Below, one piece after another: positions 1-7,509 of a DNA stretch of 64,000 nt (positions are counted from its first letter, which is position 1; every line of letters begins with the position of its first letter). The stretch lies in the NCBI RefSeq assembly GCF_036013645.1, contig NZ_CP107869.1:8680001-8744000 (forward strand). The letters are read 5' to 3'. Source of the DNA: Streptomyces sp. NBC_00490. Lineage in GTDB: Bacteria; Actinomycetota; Actinomycetes; Streptomycetales; Streptomycetaceae. Under the pieces are notes generated by a model. That model saw nothing but the letters and a program-made list of their open reading frames with translations, was not told the DNA's origin and did no database searches. Position numbers and translations under genes: made by a program.

Positions 1-722
1 TGACGACCACGCGTAGAGCCTTCACCACCCTCGCGGCAGGAGCCGCCCTGGCCGCCCTCGCCCCCGCCACGACCGCCACTGCCCACTCCTCGCACCGGCG
101 CGGCCGCCTCATCGCCCACGACGACTTCCGCCACGGCCTCGGCCAGTGGGCCGTGGAGCTGGAGAAGGGCGGCACCGTCACCGCCTCCCGCGGCACCCTG
201 GAGGTCGAGGTACCGGCCGGTGCGACGATCTGGTTCAAGAAGCGGCTCGAAGGCCCCTACGTCATCGAGTACACGGCCACGCCGGTGTCCGAGGGCGGCG
301 TCAACGACCGGGTCTCCGACCTCAACAACTTCTGGAACGCGGTCGACGTCCGTTCCCCCGACGACCTCTTCGCCACGCGGCGGGGCGGGGCGCTGGCCGA
401 GTACGACTACCTCAGGACGTACTACGTCGGCTACGGCGCCAACACCAACACCACGACCCGGCTGCGGCGCTACGTCGGTGAGGCCGGCGTCCGTCCGCTG
501 ATCTACGACTACACGGAGCCGCTGCTCGTGGCGAACGAACCCCACCGGGTCCGGATCGTCTCCGACGGCTCCACCCAGCGGTGGTGGAACAACGGGCGCC
601 TCGTCTTCGACTACACCGACCCGGAGCCGTACACGAGCGGGCACTTCGCCTTCCGGACGACGTGGAGCCACTTCCGCCTGAACGACTTCCGAGTGTGGCG
701 GCTGAGCCCTCAACATCGCTGA
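1..722 (+). CDS. Tat-exported DUF6250/DUF1961-like protein (start codon cut by window edge)
   Basis: The frame is open from base 3, and bases 1-2 (tg) look like the end of an ATG or GTG whose first base lies outside the window. The N-terminus has a twin-arginine signal (TTRRAFTT, then an Ala-rich hydrophobic stretch and TATAHS), so the product is probably exported folded. The mature part, about 205 residues, is rich in W, Y and F in beta-strand-like patterns (WFKKRLEGPYVIEYTAT, FWNAVDVRSPDD, GHFAFRTTWSHFRLNDFRV). These resemble concanavalin-fold proteins of the DUF6250/DUF1961 (YesU-like) type that accompany polysaccharide-degradation genes. The family call is from memory of these motifs and no catalytic residue can be assigned. 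It stands apart from the next gene by about 100 bases. Confidence 0.65.
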   Translation, partial: TTTRRAFTTLAAGAALAALAPATTATAHSSHRRGRLIAHDDFRHGLGQWAVELEKGGTVTASRGTLEVEVPAGATIWFKKRLEGPYVIEYTATPVSEGGVNDRVSDLNNFWNAVDVRSPDDLFATRRGGALAEYDYLRTYYVGYGANTNTTTRLRRYVGEAGVRPLIYDYTEPLLVANEPHRVRIVSDGSTQRWWNNGRLVFDYTDPEPYTSGHFAFRTTWSHFRLNDFRVWRLSPQHR

Positions 723-789
723 TCGGAGAGGTATTCCGGGCTTGGCCAACACTTTAGGAGTGGCTTATCTCACCGCACGTCAACCCTTC

Positions 790-805
790 CTTACGGTCGC
801 GTAGG
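790..805. promoter_or_regulatory. Possible operator upstream of the SGNH esterase
   Basis: An imperfect dyad, cTTACG-gtcg-CGTAGg followed by TCA, lies about 20 bases before the esterase start. It resembles the TACGnnnnCGTAGGTnA boxes associated with TetR-type regulators of fatty-acid desaturase genes in actinobacteria. The core arms are only TACG/CGTA, so this is a weak inference. Confidence 0.25.
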
Positions 806-824
806 TCACATTCGAAGGTGAATC

Positions 825-1652
825 ATGCCGGGTGTGGCAGACGATTCGAAGAGTGACAGCAGAAGAGTGATCGGGTCGTACGTTGCGGTGGGGGACAGCT
901 TCACCGAGGGCGTCGGCGACCCCGGCCCCGACGGGGCGTTCGTCGGCTGGGCCGACCGGTTCGCGGTACTTCTCGCGGACCGGCGGCCCGAGGGCGCCTT
1001 TATGTACACCAACCTCGCCGTGCGCGGAAAGCTGCTCGACCAGATCGTGGAGGACCAGCTTCCCAAGGCCGTGGAACTCGCCCCGGACCTGGTCTCCTTC
1101 TGCGCCGGCGGCAACGACATCCTCCGACCCGGAACCGACCCCGACGAGGTCGCCGAGCGCTTCGAGCGGGCCATCGCCCGGCTCTCCGAGGCGTGCGGGA
1201 CCGTGATGGTGACCACCGGCTTCGACACCCGTGACGTGCCCGTGCTCAAGCACCTGCGCGGCAAGATCGCCACGTACAACGGACATGTGCGGGCGGTCGC
1301 CGACCGCTACGGCTGTCCCGTCCTCGACCTGTGGTCCCTGAAGACGATCCAGGACCGCAGGGCCTGGGACGGCGACCGGCTCCACCTGTCGGCGGACGGG
1401 CACACGCGCGTGGCGCTCCGGGCCGGCCAGGTGCTCGGTCTGGAGGTCCCTGCCGACCCCGACCAGCCGTGGCCGCCGCTGCCGCCGCGCGGCACCCTCG
1501 ACATCCGGCGCGACAACGTGCAATGGGCGCGCGAGTACCTGGTGCCGTGGATCGGGCGCCGGTTGCGCGGGGAGTCCTCGGGCGACCATGTGACGGCCAA
1601 GGGCGCGCTGTCGCCGGACGACATCAAGATGCGGATCGCCCCGGTGGCGTGA
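825..1652 (+). CDS. SGNH/GDSL-family hydrolase (esterase/lipase)
   Basis: A 275-residue cytoplasmic-looking protein with no signal peptide. Block I is AVGDSFTEGVGDP with the catalytic Ser at about residue 25. Block III is CAGGNDI near residue 90. Block V is DRLHLSADGH in the C-terminal third and supplies the Asp and His of the triad. The expected reaction is hydrolysis of an ester or thioester substrate, and the acyl donor cannot be told from sequence. The ATG at 825 is preceded by GAAGGTG at a good Shine-Dalgarno distance. The last 50 residues, after the His block, are basic and Pro-rich, as in many Streptomyces members. It is read alone, with the SIMPL gene beginning about 130 bases later. 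Confidence 0.9.
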   Translation: MPGVADDSKSDSRRVIGSYVAVGDSFTEGVGDPGPDGAFVGWADRFAVLLADRRPEGAFMYTNLAVRGKLLDQIVEDQLPKAVELAPDLVSFCAGGNDILRPGTDPDEVAERFERAIARLSEACGTVMVTTGFDTRDVPVLKHLRGKIATYNGHVRAVADRYGCPVLDLWSLKTIQDRRAWDGDRLHLSADGHTRVALRAGQVLGLEVPADPDQPWPPLPPRGTLDIRRDNVQWAREYLVPWIGRRLRGESSGDHVTAKGALSPDDIKMRIAPVA

Positions 1653-1784
1653 CGGCGGTACGGGCCGCGCGGTGGCGGCTCGACCAGTGAGGTGACCGCG
1701 CGGGAGTGGTGCGCGGTCCGGTCCCGGGGCCGGTGCTGGGATGACGGCACACCGTCACCCCGCCCCCGGAAGGACCGGACGCGC

Positions 1785-2540
1785 ATGCCCGTCCCCCGTA
1801 CGACCGTCACGGCGGTCGCCGTCATCCTCCTGGCCCTGGGCGTGCCCGCCGTCACCGCACCCGGGGCCGCCGCCGCGGGCGGTGCCGTCCCCGCGGCCCG
1901 TGTCACGTCGGCGCCCGCCACCGTCACCGTGACCGGCGAGGGCAGCGCCGTCGCGAAGCCCGACATCGCCGTGGTCGGCGCCGGGGTGGAGGCCACCGCC
2001 AAGACCACCCGGGCCGCGCTGGACGCGCAGAACGAGGCGGCCGCCGCACTGCTGAAGGCGGCGCGTGCCCAGGGGATCGCCGACCGGGACATCCGTACCG
2101 AGAACGTCTCCCTCAGCTCCGTGTACGACTACCAGGACGGCGAGTCGACGCTGAAGGGCTACCGGGCCGCGCAGTCCTTCTCGATCAAGGTGCGCGAGGT
2201 GGCTGCCCTCGGCGCCCTGATCACGGCCGTCACCGAGGCCACGGGCGACGCGGGCCGCATCCATTCCGTCGTCTTCGATCTCGACGACCGCCGCCCGCTC
2301 CAGGCCCGCGCCCGCAAGGCCGCGTACCGGGACGCCCACGCCAAGGCCGCACAGTACGCCGGGCTCGGTGGCCACCGCCTCGGCCGCCTCGTCTCGCTCA
2401 GCGAGGGCGGCACCGGATACGTCCTCCCGATGCCACCGGTCTCCGGGGACACGCCGGGCGCGGGCCTCGGCGCGGTACCCCTCGCACCGGGGGAGATCAG
2501 GGCGACGGCCTCGGTCACGGCCGTGTACCAGCTGGACTGA
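1785..2540 (+). CDS. Secreted SIMPL-domain (DUF541) protein
   Basis: The start is taken at ATG 1785, 11 bases after GGAAGG, because the product then begins with a typical signal peptide (basic MPVPRTT, hydrophobic VAVILLALGVPAV, Ala-rich cleavage region). The upstream in-frame extension has no signal character. The mature domain starts at VTVTGEGSAVAKPDIAVVGAGVEA, the usual opening of SIMPL/DUF541 proteins, and continues with the family pattern (YRAAQSFSIKVRE, then a KAAYRDAHAKAAQYA helix). The length of 251 residues is normal. The family forms oligomeric, often periplasmic or cell-surface proteins (E. coli YggE, Brucella BP26) linked to oxidative stress. The biochemical role is unknown. It is monocistronic as far as can be seen. 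Confidence 0.88.
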   Translation: MPVPRTTVTAVAVILLALGVPAVTAPGAAAAGGAVPAARVTSAPATVTVTGEGSAVAKPDIAVVGAGVEATAKTTRAALDAQNEAAAALLKAARAQGIADRDIRTENVSLSSVYDYQDGESTLKGYRAAQSFSIKVREVAALGALITAVTEATGDAGRIHSVVFDLDDRRPLQARARKAAYRDAHAKAAQYAGLGGHRLGRLVSLSEGGTGYVLPMPPVSGDTPGAGLGAVPLAPGEIRATASVTAVYQLD

Positions 2541-2573
2541 CGAGCCGTACGGGTGCGGACGGGCACGCGACGG

Positions 2574-2987
2574 CTACGCCCGGATCCAGCGCCGCAGTGC
2601 CTCGACCGTGTTCTCCGGCGACGAGTTGAAGCACAACCGGATCCCGGGCGCCTCCTCGGTGAGCACGTTGACCAGCCGTTCGAACAGCACGGTGTGCTCC
2701 GGCGCCATCCGTACGCCGCCCCCGATCATCGCCAGGCCGAACGCATCCGCCCGCAGCCGTTCCCGGACGGCCGCCTCGGAGCGGTCCGGATCGGTGTCGA
2801 TCAGACAGGGGACCACATCGAACCCCGCCTCGCGCAGCGCCGTGTGCGCCGCCTCGATGCGGGCGGTGAAGGCCGTCTCGTCGACACCCTCGGGCATCCG
2901 GCTGTAGTCGAGCACCCGCGGGTGCAGTCCGACGGACAGCACCTTCGTCGTGCTGGGCAGGGGAGGTGAGGCAGTCGGTAAGACCAC
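2574..2987 (-). CDS. Conserved hypothetical protein, about 120-137 aa
   Basis: A small soluble protein with the pattern VLSVGLHPRVLDYSRMP at the start, a middle VPCLIDTDP, then MIGGGVRMAPEHTVLFERLVN and LCFNSSPENTVEALRRWI at the end. I recognise this as a recurrent short actinobacterial family of unknown function. The alternating strands and helices with GGG and NSSP turns suggest a small Rossmann-like or flavodoxin-like fold. The start is uncertain. The GTG at 2987 gives 137 residues and puts a TTA leucine codon at position 3, while homologues I recall begin near the KVLSVG stretch (GTG about 45 bases further in). Neither start has a convincing Shine-Dalgarno. No partner gene is evident. Confidence 0.6.
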   Translation of the reverse strand: MVLPTASPPLPSTTKVLSVGLHPRVLDYSRMPEGVDETAFTARIEAAHTALREAGFDVVPCLIDTDPDRSEAAVRERLRADAFGLAMIGGGVRMAPEHTVLFERLVNVLTEEAPGIRLCFNSSPENTVEALRRWIRA

Positions 2988-3066
2988 GGGCGGGGCCCTC
3001 TCTGCGGACGGGGTCGGATCCGGCTCTGCTGGGCGCCGCTCCGTGCGTGGGGCCGGTGCGGCCCCC

Positions 3067-3687
3067 TCAGCGCTCCTGTGCGCTCAACGTCTCGGCTCCC
3101 AGGCCGAGTTCCCGGGCCAGGGCCTCGTCCACCCACTCCTGGGCGCGGGAGCGGGACACGGCTCCCGGATAGGACGTCAGCTGTACGGCGAGACCGTCGA
3201 GCAGGGCGGTGAGGCGCAGGGCCGTGCCGTCCGGGTCGGGGCAGTGGAACTCGCCCGCGGCCATGCCCTCCCTGACGACCTCGGTGATCGCCGCCTTCCA
3301 CCGCCGGTCGAGGTCCCGGGTGACCTCCTGCAGCGCGGGCTCGCGCAGCGCCGCCGCCCAGCCCTCGATCCACAGCCGCCAGCCCTTGGCCTGGCCGGTC
3401 GGGGCGTACCAGCGCACGGCGGACCGCAGCCGGCGCAGCGCGGTCGTGCGGCGGCCGAGCAGCTTGCGCAGCTGTGCGAGGTCGTCCTCCGCGGCGTGCC
3501 GGAACGCGGCGGCGACCAGCTTCTCCTTCGTCGAGAAGTGGTAGAGCACCAGCGCGTTGCTGACCCCGAGCGCCGAGGCCACGTCGGCGATCCTGACCGC
3601 CGCCACGCCCCGCGCCTCGATCTGCTCGACGGCGGCCCGCAGCAGCTCCTCGCGCCGCTCGGCCACACCCAACCGCACTCTCGCCAC
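3067..3687 (-). CDS. TetR/AcrR-family transcriptional repressor
   Basis: A 206-residue protein with an N-terminal TetR HTH: RREELLRAAVEQIEARGVAAVRI, then DVASALGVSNALVLYHFSTKEKLVAA, where the recognition helix ends at YHF. The C-terminal all-helical domain (RLWIEGWAAALREPALQEV, WVDEALARELGL) resembles the BetI-type ligand-binding domain. It lies downstream of, and on the same strand as, the amino-acid dehydrogenase, whose promoter carries a good dyad (5168-5187). I infer that it represses that gene. The GTG at 3687 has no Shine-Dalgarno but has TAGGGT (complement of 3694-3699) six bases before it, a leaderless arrangement. A decameric tandem repeat occupies the gap upstream. Confidence 0.9.
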   Translation of the reverse strand: MARVRLGVAERREELLRAAVEQIEARGVAAVRIADVASALGVSNALVLYHFSTKEKLVAAAFRHAAEDDLAQLRKLLGRRTTALRRLRSAVRWYAPTGQAKGWRLWIEGWAAALREPALQEVTRDLDRRWKAAITEVVREGMAAGEFHCPDPDGTALRLTALLDGLAVQLTSYPGAVSRSRAQEWVDEALARELGLGAETLSAQER

Positions 3688-3860
3688 GCGGCCACCCTAT
3701 CGAGGCAGATCATGGGAGCGCCGATGGGCCGCGGTCATCGGAACCGGCCGGAACAGCGCGGATGCCGCCGACGCCGGCCGCGACGTTGCCGACACCACCA
3801 CCGGCCGATGCGCCAAAGGCCCCGTTCACGCCCGGACGGACCGAGCTACGACAAGGCTCC

Positions 3861-3920
3861 TCCCGCCGACATCCGCCGACATCCGCCGACATCCGCCGAC
3901 ATCCGCCGGCATCCGCCGAA
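3861..3920. repeat. Six-copy 10-bp tandem repeat
   Basis: Six consecutive decamers of consensus ATCCGCCGAC. Copies at 3871, 3881 and 3891 are identical, while the first (tcccgccgac) and the last two (ending ggc and gaa) differ by one base. The repeat sits in the 282-base gap between the TetR start and the dehydrogenase stop, with no gene there. The unit length is close to one helical turn. Confidence 0.95.
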
Positions 3921-3968
3921 CCGCCAGGACCCACCCCGCTGTACCCGCGGCACCGCCGGTGGCGACCG

Positions 3969-5147
3969 TCACCGGTACCACCCGAACCGTTCCGCGATCA
4001 CCGGCAGCCGGTCGGCGACGATCGCGTGTGCGGCGGCGCGCGGTGACGACCCGTCGGCCTCCGCGCGGGCCAGCATCAGCTCGACGAGCGCCCGCATGGC
4101 GCGGCGGGTGTGCGCGAACGCCTCTTCCGCGTCGGCGCCGATGTCGCCGAACAGGGTCCACCACCACCAGGCGTTCGTCGCGGAGTTCACGACGACGTCG
4201 GGCAGCACGGTGACGCCCCGCGCGGCCAGCAGCGCCTCCGCCGCGGGCAGGACGGGCATGTTCGCGGCCTCCACGATCCAGCGGGCGGTGATCCGGGCCT
4301 GGTTGGAGACGTCGATCGCGTACGACACCGCCGCGGGCACCAGCACCTCCGCGTCGGCGGACAGCCAGGCGTCGCCCGGCAGTTCACGGTCGCCGGGGCG
4401 CAGCACGGCGCGGTCCACGGTGCCGTAGGCGTCCCGCCCGGCGAGCAGCGCCTCCACGTCGAGGCCGGCCGGGTTGGCGATCGTGCCCTTGATGTCGGCG
4501 ACGGCCACGACGTGGAGTCCCGCGCGCGCAAGGAACCGTGCCGTGGCTCCGCCCATCGTGCCGAGCCCCTGCACCGCGACCCGCGTGCCCGCGTACGGCA
4601 TCCCGGCCCGGTCCAGGGCGGCGAGCACCGACTCGGCGACCCCGCAGCCGCCCGCCAGTTCGTCGAGCCCGATGCCGTCCACCTCGACCGCGAACGCCTC
4701 CGCGAGCCGCCGCCGGGCCGCCGTCTCGTCGTCGAGCAGCGGATACACGGCCTGGATCGAGGAGACGAGCCCCGCCTCGGCCGCCGCCCGGTCCACGAGG
4801 TCCTGGGTGAGGCCGAGGTCCTCGCCGGTGGTCCAGAAACTCTCGACGTACGGTCCCGTCGCCCGCAGGAAACGCACGAGGATGCCGTACGCCGCCGGGT
4901 CCCGGGGATCGCAGTCGATGCCGCCCTTCGCGCCGCCCAGGGGGATGTAGCGGCCCTCGGGGTCGTAGTGCAGCGCTTCCTTCATCGTCATGCCGCGGGC
5001 CAGTCCGGTGACCTCGTCCAGGGTGCAGCCCTCGCGCATGCGCAGCCCGCCGCTGGACACGCCGCGCACCAGCCGGTCGACGACCAGGAAGCCCTGTCGG
5101 CCGGTGACATGGTCGGTCCAGGTGAGCGACAGCAGAGGGGTGGTCAT
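3969..5147 (-). CDS. Glu/Leu/Phe/Val-family amino-acid dehydrogenase
   Basis: A 392-residue NAD(P)-dependent dehydrogenase that would oxidatively deaminate an amino acid to the 2-oxo acid, or run in reverse. The N-terminal domain holds the glycine-rich catalytic segment PLGGAKGGIDCDP with the active-site Lys. The C-terminal Rossmann domain has VQGLGTMGGATARF as the GxGxxG dinucleotide site and PAAVSYAIDVSNQARI downstream. Length is between leucine/valine dehydrogenases (about 360) and glutamate dehydrogenases (about 420), so the substrate is not fixed. ATG 5147 follows AGGAG. Its promoter (TTGACA, 18 bp, GATACT) overlaps an inverted repeat that fits a TetR operator, and the TetR gene lies immediately downstream. 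Confidence 0.88.
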   Translation of the reverse strand: MTTPLLSLTWTDHVTGRQGFLVVDRLVRGVSSGGLRMREGCTLDEVTGLARGMTMKEALHYDPEGRYIPLGGAKGGIDCDPRDPAAYGILVRFLRATGPYVESFWTTGEDLGLTQDLVDRAAAEAGLVSSIQAVYPLLDDETAARRRLAEAFAVEVDGIGLDELAGGCGVAESVLAALDRAGMPYAGTRVAVQGLGTMGGATARFLARAGLHVVAVADIKGTIANPAGLDVEALLAGRDAYGTVDRAVLRPGDRELPGDAWLSADAEVLVPAAVSYAIDVSNQARITARWIVEAANMPVLPAAEALLAARGVTVLPDVVVNSATNAWWWWTLFGDIGADAEEAFAHTRRAMRALVELMLARAEADGSSPRAAAHAIVADRLPVIAERFGWYR

Positions 5148-5167
5148 GAAGGCTTCTCCTGGTCGAT

Positions 5168-5213
5168 TACTGAACGGTGAGTCAGTATCGGGAGGCGGTC
5201 GGGGCGCTGTCAA
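5168..5213 (-). promoter_or_regulatory. Promoter and overlapping dyad of the amino-acid dehydrogenase
   Basis: Read on the minus strand, TTGACA (complement of 5208-5213), an 18-bp spacer and GATACT (complement of 5184-5189) form a clear sigma-70-type promoter. The -10 overlaps a dyad TACTGA-N8-TCAGTA (5168-5173 and 5182-5187). Its position over the -10 and start region is that of a repressor operator. The TetR gene at 3067-3687 is the natural candidate. Confidence 0.6.
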
Positions 5214-5229
5214 CGCGAGGGGAAACCGG

Positions 5230-5274
5230 TTGACGGGTCCGGATCCGGGGCTGTTACGTTCCGTTGGGGAACGT
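5230..5274 (+). promoter_or_regulatory. Probable promoter with inverted repeat upstream of the MOSC gene
   Basis: TTGACG (5230-5235) and TGTTAC (5252-5257, 16-bp spacer) give a plausible promoter. A perfect 7-bp inverted repeat, ACGTTCC (5256-5262) and GGAACGT (5268-5274) separated by GTTGG, begins at the -10 and covers the expected transcription start. It could be an operator or a 5'-end hairpin. Confidence 0.45.
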
Positions 5275-5300
5275 ACTGGTCGGTGGATGGGGGCGGGGAC

Positions 5301-6140
5301 GTGGCGAACGTCGTCGAGTTGTCGTACTACCCGGTGAAGGGATGCGCCGGGATCTCGGCGAGCGAGGCGATGGTGACGCCGGCCGGGCTCGCCCACGATC
5401 GCGCCTTCATGGTCGTGAGCGACGAAGGGGTCTTCCGGACCCAGCGGCGCGACCCGCGGCTCGCGCTGATCCTGCCCGGCATCGACGCCGCGGGCGAGCG
5501 GCTCACGCTGCGCGCGCCGGACCATGGCGAGGTGGCCGTCGACGTCGACACCGCCGGAGAGCGGCGGCCCGTCGAGCTGTTCGGGAAGCCGTTCCGGGGC
5601 ATCGACCAGGGCGACTCCGCGGCGCGGTGGCTCACCGACGTGCTCGGCGTCCCGAGCAGGCTCGTCCGGGTACCGCCGGAGCATGACCGGGTCACCGACG
5701 GCAGAACGCCGGGCACCGCCGGCTGGGCGGACAGCGGCGCGCTGCACGTGCTGTCGCGCTCCAGCCTCGACCTGCTCAACGAGAGGATCGCCGAGCGGGG
5801 CGGGGAACCCCTGTCGATGAACCGCTTCCGCCCCAACATCGTGATCGGCGGCTGGGACACCCCGCACACCGAGGACCGCGCCCACCGCATGCTGATCGGC
5901 GGCACCGAACTCGCCTACGCGAAGCTCGCCGTCCGCTGCGCCGTCACCCTGGTCGACCAGGAGCGCGGCGCCAAGGGCGGCCCGGAACCCATCCGCACCC
6001 TGGCCGGCTACCGCCGCGGCGCCGTCGGCACCGTGTTCGGCGTGAAGTTCTCCGTGCTGCGGCAGGGCAAGCTGGCGGTCGGCGACGAGGTGGACGTCAC
6101 GGCGTGGGGCGCCGCCGAAGTGGAATTCACGCGGCCGTGA
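5301..6140 (+). CDS. MOSC-domain protein with MOSC N-terminal beta-barrel
   Basis: A 279-residue protein. The N-terminal beta-barrel part starts ELSYYPVKGCAGIS, then AGLAHDRAFMVV and the typical RDPRLALI. The C-terminal MOSC domain has MNRFRPNIVIGG and ending RGAVGTVFGVKFSVLRQGKLAVGDEV. In MOSC proteins a conserved Cys binds the sulfurated molybdenum cofactor; here a Cys is present at VRCAVTLVDQ, just after the RPNIVIGG block. Relatives include mARC/YcbX reductases that reduce N-hydroxylated bases. GTG 5301 is chosen because GGGGCGGGGAC precedes it and homologues begin at this residue; a second GTG at 5283 is possible. It faces the dehydrogenase across a shared regulatory region. Confidence 0.88.
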   Translation: MANVVELSYYPVKGCAGISASEAMVTPAGLAHDRAFMVVSDEGVFRTQRRDPRLALILPGIDAAGERLTLRAPDHGEVAVDVDTAGERRPVELFGKPFRGIDQGDSAARWLTDVLGVPSRLVRVPPEHDRVTDGRTPGTAGWADSGALHVLSRSSLDLLNERIAERGGEPLSMNRFRPNIVIGGWDTPHTEDRAHRMLIGGTELAYAKLAVRCAVTLVDQERGAKGGPEPIRTLAGYRRGAVGTVFGVKFSVLRQGKLAVGDEVDVTAWGAAEVEFTRP

Positions 6141-6160
6141 CCAGGGCGGTCCTGGTTTGT
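6140..6160 (+). terminator. Weak hairpin after the MOSC gene
   Basis: ACCAGG (6140-6145) and CCTGGT (6151-6156) pair around a GCGGT loop and are followed by TTGT. A 6-bp stem is short for a Streptomyces terminator, so it may attenuate rather than stop transcription. Confidence 0.35.
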
Positions 6161-6211
6161 CGGAGCGGCCGACCATAATGGAACGCCTCACCGACTCCAC
6201 CTGGAGGTACC

Positions 6212-7447
6212 GTGTCCGGTTTCCGTTCCCTGAGCTCCGGGCTCCGCGCGCTGCAGCCCGCGGCCTTCGGCGTGGACCCGAGCGGTGAGCGCCTCGCGCG
6301 CATCCGTAGATCCCCGCACTTCAAGGACGGGGTCTTCCAGAACCCGGGCGGCTTCGCCCGCACCCGGCCCTCCGGCTCGACGGTGGAGTTCGCGAAGGTC
6401 TTCTTCGACAAGGACCAGCGGCCCCGCCGCGCCCCCGAGGGCCGGATCCCCGTGCACCCCACCACCCTCGCCGACATCTCCCGGCCGCCGGCCACGGGGC
6501 TGCGGCTGACCTGGATGGGCCACTCCAGCGTGCTCGCGGAGATCGACGGACACCGGGTGCTCTTCGACCCGGTCTGGGGCGAGCGCTGCTCCCCGATCCC
6601 CTTCGCCGGGCCCAAGCGCCTCCACCCGGTTCCCCTGCCGCTGGCCGCGCTCGGCCCGGTCGACGTGGTCGTCATCTCGCACGACCACTACGACCACCTG
6701 GACATGCCCTCCATCAAGGCGCTGGCGGGCACCGACACCCTCTTCGCGGTGCCGCTCGGCGTCGGCGCCCACCTGGAGCACTGGGGCGTCTCCGCCGACC
6801 GGCTGCGCGAGCTGGACTGGCACGAGACGACCAAGGTCGGCGGCCTCACCCTGACCGCCACCCCGGCCCGCCACTTCTGCGGCCGCGGCCTGCGCAACAC
6901 CCAGCACACCCTCTGGGCCTCCTGGGTCGTCGCCGGCGAGGAGCACCGGGTCTTCCACAGCGGGGACACCGGATACTTCGAGGGCTTCAAGGACATCGGC
7001 GCCGAGCACGGCCCGTTCGACGCCACGATGATCCAGATCGGCGCGTACAGCGACTTCTGGCCCGACATCCACATGACACCCGAGGAGGGCATGCGCGCCC
7101 ACCTCGACCTCCAGGGCGGACCGTCGGCCGGACCGATGCTGCCGATCCATTGGGCGACCTTCAACCTGGCCACGCACGCGTGGGCGGACCCGGGGGAGGG
7201 CAGCCTCGCGGCCGCCCGCCGGGCCGGGTCCCGGGTCGCCCTGCCCCGGCCGGGCGAGCCCTTCGAGCCCACCGCCGAGACCGTGCCGGGCGAGCCGTGG
7301 TGGCGAGGTGTCGCGGCGGTGCCGGCGGGCGGGTGGCCCGCGGACGGCGTGGGTGGCGAGACGGGCCCGGCGACCGACACGGCCCGTGACATTCCCGGTG
7401 CCGCGCCCGAGGGCACCGGAGAGCCCGAGATCGTGCCCGCGGGCTGA
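6212..7447 (+). CDS. Metallo-beta-lactamase-fold hydrolase, NAPE-PLD/UlaG-like
   Basis: A 411-residue MBL-fold enzyme. After about 95 residues typical of the N-acyl-phosphatidylethanolamine phospholipase D group (HFKDGVFQNP) comes WMGHSSVLAEIDGHRVLFDPVW, then the metal motif HDHYDH at 157-162. Further ligands are supplied by PARHFCGRG and FHSGDTGYF, and late by PIHWATFNL. This family hydrolyses phosphodiester or lactone-type bonds with two metal ions, and the real substrate is unknown. The C-terminal 70 residues are a Pro/Gly/Ala-rich low-complexity tail. GTG 6212 follows GGAGG. The gene is closed by a very strong hairpin. Confidence 0.9.
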   Translation: MSGFRSLSSGLRALQPAAFGVDPSGERLARIRRSPHFKDGVFQNPGGFARTRPSGSTVEFAKVFFDKDQRPRRAPEGRIPVHPTTLADISRPPATGLRLTWMGHSSVLAEIDGHRVLFDPVWGERCSPIPFAGPKRLHPVPLPLAALGPVDVVVISHDHYDHLDMPSIKALAGTDTLFAVPLGVGAHLEHWGVSADRLRELDWHETTKVGGLTLTATPARHFCGRGLRNTQHTLWASWVVAGEEHRVFHSGDTGYFEGFKDIGAEHGPFDATMIQIGAYSDFWPDIHMTPEEGMRAHLDLQGGPSAGPMLPIHWATFNLATHAWADPGEGSLAAARRAGSRVALPRPGEPFEPTAETVPGEPWWRGVAAVPAGGWPADGVGGETGPATDTARDIPGAAPEGTGEPEIVPAG

Positions 7448-7470
7448 TCCCGGGCCGAACAGCGACTGAC

Positions 7471-7509
7471 GGCGAGGGCCGGAGAGCGTCACGCTCTCCG
7501 GCCCTCGCC
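7471..7509. terminator. Perfect 19-bp hairpin terminator
   Basis: Arms 7471-7489 and 7491-7509 are exact inverted repeats with one base between them (a 5-nt loop in practice). It sits 24 bases after the metallo-hydrolase stop and should isolate it from the conservon. The stem is GC-rich without a U-tract, as is usual in Streptomyces. Confidence 0.85.

Noticed and set aside
3861..3920. CRISPR array or microsatellite-coded protein repeat
   Set aside because: Units are contiguous 10-mers with no spacers, and no frame across them belongs to a gene.
5148..6200. N-terminal extension of the amino-acid dehydrogenase frame to position 6200
   Set aside because: The extension is antisense to the MOSC gene and crosses the promoter and AGGAG site just before ATG 5147.
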